A stretch of DNA of 10,938 nucleotides from Candidatus Bipolaricaulota bacterium (GTDB lineage Bacteria > Bipolaricaulota > Bipolaricaulia > Bipolaricaulales > Bipolaricaulaceae), in NCBI GenBank assembly GCA_015661965.1, contig DQVA01000284.1, positions 1 through 10,938 on the forward strand, written 5' to 3'. Numbering within the stretch: position 1 is the first letter of the stretch; each line of letters starts with the position of its first letter. The notes beneath the pieces were generated by a model. That model was not told the DNA's origin, made no database searches, and worked only from the letters and a program-made list of their open reading frames with translations. Position numbers and translations under genes: made by a program. This document shows positions 5,794-10,938 of the stretch, one piece after another.

Positions 5794-6327
5794 ATGCCGG
5801 AATCCGCGGTCGCCAAACGCTATGCCGAAGCCCTGTACGAGGTGGCCAGCGCCGAGGGGTTGGAGGACCGGATCGGGGCGGAGCTGGCCGAGCTGGGCAG
5901 GCTGTGGCAAAAGCTCCCCGAACTCCCCCAGTTCCTGGCCCATCCCTTGATCGGGGTGGAGGAAAAGGAGCGGGTTTTACAGGAGCTAGGCCGTGACCTT
6001 CACCCTTACACGCTGAACCTGCTCCGGCTGTTGGTGCGGAAGAGGAGGACGGGGTTGTTCCCTGCGATCCGGGGGGAGTTTCTGACGGCAGCCGAGGAGG
6101 AGGGCAAGCTGATACACGTGATTCTGCGTACCGCCAGGGAGGTGACCCCGGAAGAACTCTCCGCCTTGCGGGAGAAGCTGGAGCGGGTGTGGCAGCGGCC
6201 GGTGGCCTTGACTGTGGAACAAGCGCCGGAGCTATTGGCCGGGGCGGAGCTATTGATCCGGGGGAGGAGGTTGGACGCCTCGGCCCGGGGGCGCCTGGCA
6301 CGATTGGTGGCGGGGCTCAGGGGGTGA
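5794..6327 (+). CDS. atpH: F0F1 ATP synthase subunit delta
   Basis: Delta (OSCP homologue) joins the b stalk to the top of the alpha3-beta3 head. The 177-residue protein starts with VAKRYAEALYEVA, the standard N-terminal helix. A helical domain extends to about residue 105. The C-terminal part starts around VILRTAREVTPEELSALREKLE and ends with the family signature, here LLAGAELLIRGRRLDASARGRLARLV. The family usually has 'GG.vi.vgd..iD.S...rL' at this point; Gly-Gly is replaced by Ala-Gly-Ala. There is no clear SD before ATG 5794, and only 3 bases separate it from the atpF stop, so translation probably depends on re-initiation. atpA starts 4 bases after its stop. Confidence 0.93.
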   Translation: MPESAVAKRYAEALYEVASAEGLEDRIGAELAELGRLWQKLPELPQFLAHPLIGVEEKERVLQELGRDLHPYTLNLLRLLVRKRRTGLFPAIRGEFLTAAEEEGKLIHVILRTAREVTPEELSALREKLERVWQRPVALTVEQAPELLAGAELLIRGRRLDASARGRLARLVAGLRG

Positions 6328-6331
6328 TGAC

Positions 6332-7837
6332 ATGGCACGCAAGGACGAGATAGCTGCCGTCCTCCGGGAGCAGATAAAGCGGCTCGGGGCGGACCTGGAG
6401 ATGGAGGAAGTGGGGGTGGTGGTGGAGGTGGGGGACGGCATCGCCCGGGTGTGGGGGCTCAGGTCTGCGGTGGCCTCCGAGCTACTTCAGTTCCCCGGGG
6501 ACGTGTACGGGCTGGTGTTAGACCTACAGGAGGACTCGGTGGGGGTAGCCCTGCTGGGGCGGGACGAGGCCATCAAGGAGGGGGACGAGGTACGCCGCAC
6601 TGGGCGGGTGCTCCAGACCCCGGTGGGGGAGGGGTTCCTGGGCCGGGTGGTGGACCCCCTGGGGCGCCCCCTGGACGGAGGCCCCGAGATCGAGCCTGCC
6701 GGCTGGCGCAAGACCGACGAGAAGGCCCCTGGGGTGATCGCCCGCCAGCCGGTGGACACCCCCCTTCAGACCGGGATCAAGTGCATCGATGCCCTCACCC
6801 CGATCGGCCGAGGCCAAAGGGAGCTGATCATCGGCGACCGCCGTACCGGCAAGACCGCCATCGCCGTGGACACCATCATCAACCAGAAGGGCCAGGGGGT
6901 CTACTGCATCTACGTGGCCATCGGCCAGAAATCCGCCACCATTGCCAAGGTGGTGGATGCGTTCAAGCGCTATGGGGCCATGGAGTACACCACCGTGGTG
7001 GCCGCCGCCGCCGAGGATCCCGCCCCGCTTCAATACATCGCCCCTTACGCCGGCTGCGCCATGGGGGAGTACTTCCGTGATAAGGGGCAGGACGCCCTCA
7101 TCGTTTACGATGACCTTTCTAAGCACGCGGTGGCCTACCGGGAGATATCGCTGCTTCTGCGGCGGCCGCCGGGGCGGGAGGCCTATCCCGGCGACATCTT
7201 CTACACCCACTCCCGGCTCCTGGAGCGGGCGGCCAGGCTTTCGGACGAGCACGGCGGGGGGTCCCTCACGGCGCTGCCCATCGTGGAAACCAAGGCCGGC
7301 GACATCACCGCCTACATCCCCACCAACCTCATCTCCATCACCGACGGGCAGATCTACCTCGAGGCGGACTTATTCAACAAAGGGCAGCGGCCGGCCATGA
7401 ACGTGGGCCTGTCGGTATCCCGGGTGGGGGGCGCGGCCCAGATCCCGGCCATGAAGGAAGTGGCCGGGCAATTGCGCCTGGAGCTCGCCCAGTACCGTGA
7501 CCTGGCGGCGTTCGCCGAGTTCGCCCAAGAGCTGGATGAGGCCTCCCAGGCCCAGCTCGCCCGTGGGGAGCGGGTCATGGAGATGCTCAAGCAGCCTCAG
7601 TACCAGCCGATGCCGGTGGAGGAGCAGGTGGCTGCCCTGTACGTGGCCGTGTCCGGGTACCTGGACGACATCCCGGTGGAGGCGGTGAGCATGTTCGAGC
7701 AGCGGTTCTTGGCCTACCTCAAGGAGGAGCACCGGGAGGTCCTGGAAGAGCTGGCGCGGGAGCGGCACATGACGGAGCGGGTGCGGGCCGGCCTGGAGGC
7801 CGCGGCCAAGGCGTTCAAAGAATCCTTCCGAGCGTGA
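6332..7837 (+). CDS. atpA: F0F1 ATP synthase subunit alpha
   Basis: Alpha carries the non-catalytic nucleotide sites of the F1 head and supplies the arginine finger to the catalytic beta sites. The protein has 501 residues, close to the usual 500-515. The N-terminal barrel contains VVVEVGDGIARVWGL. The P-loop is GDRRTGKT at 168-175 (E. coli has GDRQTGKT). Further hallmarks are GQKSATIAKV, the DDLSKHAVAYREISLLLRRPPGREAYPGD stretch in the core, and SVSRVGGAAQ with the predicted arginine finger Arg364. The C-terminal helical bundle is complete and ends in KAFKESFRA. Its TGA stop lies within the start of the heptad repeat element (GTGACGT at 7834-7840), so the last codons may have been shaped by the insertion. 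Confidence 0.98.
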   Translation: MARKDEIAAVLREQIKRLGADLEMEEVGVVVEVGDGIARVWGLRSAVASELLQFPGDVYGLVLDLQEDSVGVALLGRDEAIKEGDEVRRTGRVLQTPVGEGFLGRVVDPLGRPLDGGPEIEPAGWRKTDEKAPGVIARQPVDTPLQTGIKCIDALTPIGRGQRELIIGDRRTGKTAIAVDTIINQKGQGVYCIYVAIGQKSATIAKVVDAFKRYGAMEYTTVVAAAAEDPAPLQYIAPYAGCAMGEYFRDKGQDALIVYDDLSKHAVAYREISLLLRRPPGREAYPGDIFYTHSRLLERAARLSDEHGGGSLTALPIVETKAGDITAYIPTNLISITDGQIYLEADLFNKGQRPAMNVGLSVSRVGGAAQIPAMKEVAGQLRLELAQYRDLAAFAEFAQELDEASQAQLARGERVMEMLKQPQYQPMPVEEQVAALYVAVSGYLDDIPVEAVSMFEQRFLAYLKEEHREVLEELARERHMTERVRAGLEAAAKAFKESFRA

Positions 7838-7840
7838 CGT

Positions 7841-7981
7841 GTGATCGGTGATCTGTGATGGGTGATGACATTAAAGCAGGAGTGAAAAAGCAGCCCCGGA
7901 ACAAAGAAGGCCTTTTCATAAGGCGATTTTCGCTGGCCGCTCCTGCCTCGCCCATCACCCATCCCCCATCACCCAGCATCA
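7841..7981. repeat. Inverted heptad-repeat element in the atpA-atpG gap (MITE/REP-like)
   Basis: The left arm is four in-phase heptads, GTGATCG GTGATCT and GTGATGG GTGATGA (7841-7868), with a possible fifth, GTGACGT, at 7834-7840. The right arm on the other strand has matching heptads at 7952-7972 (CCATCAC, CCATCCC, CCATCAC) and a degenerate one at 7973-7979. The core GATGGGTGATG (7857-7867) is perfectly inverted at 7953-7963. Nested inside are GCAGGAG (7876-7882) with CTCCTGC (7940-7946), then GCCTT (7910-7914) with AAGGC (7920-7924). A single long hairpin can form in DNA or RNA. No coding capacity is seen. It resembles a small non-autonomous mobile element or intergenic repeat. Target duplications are not evident. 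Confidence 0.75.
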
Positions 7982-7987
7982 GACAAG

Positions 7988-8842
7988 ATGGCTAAGAAGA
8001 CGCGACAGATCCTGCGGCGGATCCAGAATATCAAGCACGTGCGGCAGATCACCAAGGCCATGTACGCCATCGCCGCCACGCAGGTGATCCAGCGGAAGCG
8101 GGCGCTGTTTTCCGCCCGCCCGTTCGGGGAGGAGTCCAAACGGACACTTGCCCAACTGTGGGCGGCGGCGAGGAAGCAGGGGATAGAACACCCCTTCTTC
8201 TCCCGGCCTGAACGGAAGGGGATCGCGGTGCTGGTGGTGAACTCCGACCGGGGGCTATGCGGCCGCTACGTAGGGGACATCAACCGAGCCGCCCTGGAGC
8301 TTTTGGAGGGGAGGGAGGAGGTGCGGCTCATCCTGGGGGGTGAGAAGGCATATCGGTTTTTCCGTCGGCGACCATGGCCCATCGTGACCCAGTACCTCCA
8401 CGCCTACGAGCGGCCGGACCTGAGGATCGCCAGCCGCATCCTGGAAGACCTGCTGGCCCTGTACCGGGAGCAAGTGGGTGAGGTGTGGACGGTATACATG
8501 CACTTTCGGGGGGAACTGGTGCAGCGGGTCGGGCTGGAGCGGCTGCTCCCGTTGGAGGTGCCGGAGGCCAGGGGGGAAGAGCTGATCCACGAGCCGGCCT
8601 TGCCGGAGCTATTGGACCATACCGCCCGCCTGTATTTGCTGGGGCGGGTATTCGGCATCTTGCTTGAGGCCAAGGCCTCCGAGCAGGCCATCCGGCGGCA
8701 GACGATGAAGGCCGCCACCGACAACGCCGACGACCTCATCGAGAAGCTGACCCTGCTTTACAATAAAGCCCGCCAGCACGGGATCACGGCGGAGCTCGCC
8801 GACATCATGGGCGGGGCGGAAGCGCTCAGGGAGGGGAGATGA
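7988..8842 (+). CDS. atpG: F0F1 ATP synthase subunit gamma
   Basis: Gamma is the central shaft that turns inside the alpha3-beta3 head and sits on the c-ring. The 284-residue protein opens with a standard N-terminal helix: RRIQNIKHVRQITKAMYAIAA at about 10-30. The Rossmann-like domain contains VVNSDRGLCGRYVGDINR. The C-terminal helix has the invariant ASEQAIRRQTMKAATDNADDL, followed by LTLLYNKARQHGITAELADIMGGAEAL. After the N-terminal Ala-Ala the usual basic 'AKLRRAQ' reads ATQVIQRKR, a modest change. The start ATG 7988 directly follows the repeat element and has no recognisable SD (the preceding bases are AGACAAG). Expression may thus depend on the repeat or on an unusual initiation mode. 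It overlaps atpD by 4 nt. Confidence 0.96.
   Translation: MAKKTRQILRRIQNIKHVRQITKAMYAIAATQVIQRKRALFSARPFGEESKRTLAQLWAAARKQGIEHPFFSRPERKGIAVLVVNSDRGLCGRYVGDINRAALELLEGREEVRLILGGEKAYRFFRRRPWPIVTQYLHAYERPDLRIASRILEDLLALYREQVGEVWTVYMHFRGELVQRVGLERLLPLEVPEARGEELIHEPALPELLDHTARLYLLGRVFGILLEAKASEQAIRRQTMKAATDNADDLIEKLTLLYNKARQHGITAELADIMGGAEALREGR
8828..8837 (+). promoter_or_regulatory. Ribosome binding site of atpD
   Basis: The purine-rich run AGGGAGGGGA lies at the end of atpG just before ATG 8839. It overlaps the last gamma codons, so beta can initiate on its own as well as by coupling through the ATGA overlap. Confidence 0.5.
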
Positions 8843-10236
8843 AACGGGAACCGGAAGCAGAGGGTTGGATCACCGCCATCCGGGGGCCGGTGGTGGACGT
8901 CCGCTTCCCGCGGGGACACCTGCCGTCTTTGAAGCAGGCGCTGGTGGTGCCCCGGGAGGGGGGGGAATTGGTACTGGAGGTGGCCCAGCACCTGGGGGAT
9001 TCGGAGGTGCGGGCCATCGCCATGGACTCCACCGATGGCCTCAAGCGGGGGGACAAGGTGCTGGATACCGGCGGCCCTATCACCGTGCCGGTGGGACCGG
9101 AGACGTTGGGCAGGATGTTCGACTTGGTGGGAAACCCCATTGACGAGCTGCCCCCGCCCGACACCAAAAGCCGCTACCCCATCCATCGGGAACCGCCGCA
9201 GCTTGCGGACCTATCGGTGGAGGACGAGGTGCTGGAGACGGGGATCAAGGTGATCGATCTCATTGCCCCCATCCCCAAGGGGGGGAAGGTTGGCCTGTTC
9301 GGGGGGGCCGGGGTGGGGAAAACCGTGCTCATCATGGAGCTCATCCGGGCCATCGCCTACGAACATAAAGGGTTCTCGGTGTTCGCCGGGGTGGGGGAAC
9401 GCTCCCGGGAGGGGAACGAGCTCTATTTGGAGATGAAACGGGCCGGGGTGCTCCCCAACACGGTGCTGGTGTACGGGCAGATGAATGAGCCCCCCGGGGC
9501 CCGGTTCCGGGTGGGCCTTTCGGGGGTGACCATGGCGGAGTACTTCCGGGACGAGGAAGGCAAGGACGTGCTCCTTTTCATCGACAACATCTTCCGGTTT
9601 GCCCAAGCGGGAAGTGAGGTATCGGCGCTCCTCGGGCGCATGCCCTCCGAGGTCGGGTATCAGCCCACCCTGGCCACGGAGATGGCCGAGCTGCAGGAGC
9701 GGATAACCTCCACCAACCGGGGGTCCATCACCTCGGTGCAGGCGGTGTACGTGCCTGCCGACGACCTCACCGACCCGGCGCCGGCCACTGTGTTCGCCCA
9801 CCTAGATGCCACCATCACCCTGACCCGGGAGCTGGCGGAGAAGGGGATCTACCCCGCCGTGGACCCGCTTCAGTCCGACTCCCGCCTCATGGACCCCAGG
9901 GTCCTCACGCGAGAGCACTACGAGGTGGCGCAGAGAACCAGGGCCATCCTCCAGCGCCATCAGGATTTGCAGGACATCATCGCCATCATGGGCATGGAAG
10001 AGCTCTCCGAGGAAGATCAGACCATCGTGATGAGGGCCAGGAAGATCCAGCGGTTCATGGCCCAGCCGTTCCACGTGGCCGAGCATTTCACGAACCGCAA
10101 GGGCGTCTACGTCAAGATCGGGGACACGGTGCGGGGGTTTAAGCTGATCTGCGACGGGGAGCTAGACGATATCCCGGAGCAGGCCTTCTACATGGTGGGC
10201 ACCATCGATGAGGTCCTGAAGAAGGCGAAGCAGTAA
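8839..10236 (+). CDS. atpD: F0F1 ATP synthase subunit beta (catalytic)
   Basis: Beta holds the catalytic sites where ADP and phosphate become ATP. The 465-residue protein is of normal length. The N-terminal barrel includes ITAIRGPVVDVRF. The P-loop is GGAGVGKT at 155-162. Glu187 in GERSREGN is the expected catalytic base (E. coli Glu181). LLFIDNIFRFAQAGSEVSALLGRMPS holds the Walker B aspartate and the surrounding core. The DELSEED contact loop reads EELSEED at 387-393. The C-terminal domain is complete, with RFMAQPFHVAEHFT and IPEQAFYMVG. It starts at ATG 8839, overlapping atpG, and is the last gene of the cluster. No atpC follows. Confidence 0.99.
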   Translation: MKREPEAEGWITAIRGPVVDVRFPRGHLPSLKQALVVPREGGELVLEVAQHLGDSEVRAIAMDSTDGLKRGDKVLDTGGPITVPVGPETLGRMFDLVGNPIDELPPPDTKSRYPIHREPPQLADLSVEDEVLETGIKVIDLIAPIPKGGKVGLFGGAGVGKTVLIMELIRAIAYEHKGFSVFAGVGERSREGNELYLEMKRAGVLPNTVLVYGQMNEPPGARFRVGLSGVTMAEYFRDEEGKDVLLFIDNIFRFAQAGSEVSALLGRMPSEVGYQPTLATEMAELQERITSTNRGSITSVQAVYVPADDLTDPAPATVFAHLDATITLTRELAEKGIYPAVDPLQSDSRLMDPRVLTREHYEVAQRTRAILQRHQDLQDIIAIMGMEELSEEDQTIVMRARKIQRFMAQPFHVAEHFTNRKGVYVKIGDTVRGFKLICDGELDDIPEQAFYMVGTIDEVLKKAKQ

Positions 10237-10345
10237 GCCTGCTCTTCTTATCCCCGGCGGGGCTTCTCTTGAGCCCTGCGGCGGCTTCCTTGTTGTAGCA
10301 GGCCGACGCAGCGTAGTCCCTGGGGACCAGACCCGCCTTCGACAA
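10237..10345 (-). other. Structured, protein-like remnant downstream of atpD (possible IS right-end relic)
   Basis: Several complementary pairs lie here: GCCTGCT (10237-10243) with AGCAGGC (10297-10303), CCCC with GGGG around the short loop GGC near 10252-10262, and CTGCG (10276-10280) with CGCAG (10307-10311). Read on the minus strand the stretch is open and spells a plausible peptide, including YAASACYNKEAAAGLKRSP, which runs into the antisense of atpD. The AAGAGAAGCCCCGCCGGGG segment recalls the right-end stem-loops of IS200/IS605 elements carrying tnpB. That resemblance is from memory and weak. It could equally be an ordinary structured spacer. Confidence 0.25.
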
Positions 10346-10354
10346 GGTTTTTTT
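10336..10354 (+). terminator. Candidate intrinsic terminator of the atp operon
   Basis: CCTT CGAC AAGG (10336-10347) can form a four-base stem directly followed by seven T residues (10348-10354). A second small hairpin, GTCC CTGG GGAC (10316-10327), lies just upstream. The stem is short for a strong terminator, but this is the longest T-run in the gap and sits after the last atp gene and before the convergent hypE end. Confidence 0.45.
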
Positions 10355-10383
10355 AAGAAACCGGTTAGGAAGGGCAGTTGATG

Positions 10384-10938
10384 CTAGCAGATCCTAGGGA
10401 CCGGATCCCCCAAGGGCATCTCCAGGAACCGGCGGCCTCCCACCCCGGTGTCCAGGATCACCTTGCCCGGATAGGCCTCGATCGCCCGGCCGATGATGGC
10501 CGCCTCCCGTCCCAGGGGGTGCTCCCTCAAGGCAGCTAGGACCCGCTCAGCCCTGTCGGGCCTCACCCCGATCACGGCCCGCCCCTCGCAGGCCACCTCG
10601 TAGGGGCTGATCCCAAGTAGCTCCGACAGGCCCCGCACCTGGGGCCGCACCGGGATTTTCTCCTCATGGATCTCGATCCCCACCCCGGACTTGCTCGCCA
10701 GCTCGTTCAGGGCCGCGGCCAGGCCCCCGCGGGTGGGGTCCTTCATGGCGGTGACCCCCCCCACCTCCAGGGCTCGGGCCACCAGCGGCCAGATGGCTGC
10801 CACATCGCTCACCAGGTCGCTTTCCAACCTGAAGTCCTCCCGAGCCGCGAGCAGCGCAAACCCATGGTCCCCCACCGGCCCGGTGACGATGATCGCATCC
10901 CCGGGGGAGAGCCCGGCATCGGTGACCGGCCTTTCGGC
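10384..10938 (-). CDS. hypE: Hydrogenase maturation protein HypE, C-terminal part (runs off right edge)
   Basis: HypE makes the cyanide ligands of the [NiFe]-hydrogenase active site. It accepts a carbamoyl group from HypF on its C-terminal cysteine and dehydrates it to thiocyanate with ATP. The visible 184 residues end GDPVPRIC, with the cysteine as the last residue, which is the diagnostic HypE tail and separates it from its AIR-synthase relatives SelD, PurM and ThiL. Other family segments are PGDAIIVTGPVGDHG at the right edge and MKDPTRGGLAAALNELA in the centre. The 5' part of the gene, about 150 codons with the ATP-binding N-terminal domain, is outside the window. It converges on atpD, with a 147-bp gap. 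Other hyp genes would be expected to its right. Confidence 0.93.
   Translation of the reverse strand, partial: AERPVTDAGLSPGDAIIVTGPVGDHGFALLAAREDFRLESDLVSDVAAIWPLVARALEVGGVTAMKDPTRGGLAAALNELASKSGVGIEIHEEKIPVRPQVRGLSELLGISPYEVACEGRAVIGVRPDRAERVLAALREHPLGREAAIIGRAIEAYPGKVILDTGVGGRRFLEMPLGDPVPRIC

Noticed and set aside
6408..6436. GT-rich low-complexity tract in atpA
   Set aside because: It encodes a conserved part of the alpha N-terminal barrel (EVGVVVEVGDG) and reflects codon use rather than a repeat.
6524..7252. Long open frame on the minus strand inside atpA
   Set aside because: It is an antisense shadow of a well-conserved gene, without an SD or family motif.
7841..7981. CRISPR array
   Set aside because: The 7-base repeats are tandem and then inverted, with no spacers and no 25-40 base repeat unit.
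9211..9801. 196-codon minus-strand frame inside atpD
   Set aside because: Antisense shadow of the beta subunit; high Gly, Pro, His and Leu content and no known motif.
10384..10938. SelD (selenophosphate synthetase) instead of HypE
   Set aside because: The C-terminal PRIC with terminal Cys and the DPTRGG segment fit HypE; SelD does not end in this cysteine.

Overview
This is a high-GC bacterial window dominated by an F-type ATP synthase operon. It fits an anaerobe that uses sodium bioenergetics and hydrogenase. The c subunit carries a Na+-type ion site with two carboxylates, and HypE lies immediately downstream on the opposite strand. FabK, the flavin-type enoyl-ACP reductase, also fits an anaerobic or microaerophilic lineage. 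The phylum cannot be fixed from the sequence. A deep-branching uncultured lineage, for example a Bipolaricaulota/Acetothermia-like or Firmicutes-like anaerobe, is only a guess.

Layout, left to right. Bases 1-1048 (minus strand) hold fabK followed by the first codons of a probable mutS2; the two overlap by 4 nt. A short divergent promoter region (1049-1130) holds a perfect 10-bp palindrome midway between two AT-rich -10-like hexamers. The plus-strand genes then run to 10236 in one direction with overlaps or small gaps: an Obg/DRG-like GTPase with a TGS domain (1131-2117), an M20 metallohydrolase resembling YgeY (2114-3295), frr (3398-3955), an atpI-like membrane protein (3952-4314), then atpB, atpE, atpF, atpH, atpA, atpG and atpD. 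The largest gap inside the atp cluster (7838-7987) is filled by a repeat element made of GTGATNN heptads in inverted orientation. The epsilon gene atpC, normally after atpD, is absent. A 147-bp gap with stem-loops and a T-run separates atpD from hypE (10384 to the right edge, minus strand).

How the genes fit together. AtpB, AtpE and AtpF form the membrane sector F0. AtpH, AtpA, AtpG and AtpD supply delta, alpha, gamma and beta of F1. The AtpI-like protein is probably the c-ring assembly factor. The c subunit has Glu32 and Glu65 with Ser66, Thr67 and Tyr70, the 'two-carboxylate' Na+ pattern known from Fusobacterium nucleatum, so the enzyme is predicted to be Na+-coupled. Frr overlaps the first atp gene and links ribosome recycling to this transcript.

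The points most worth a second look are the c-ring ion site, the missing atpC, the heptad-repeat element that separates atpG from atpA, the symmetric divergent promoter, and a small structured, protein-like remnant downstream of atpD. I found no wholly new multi-gene system.
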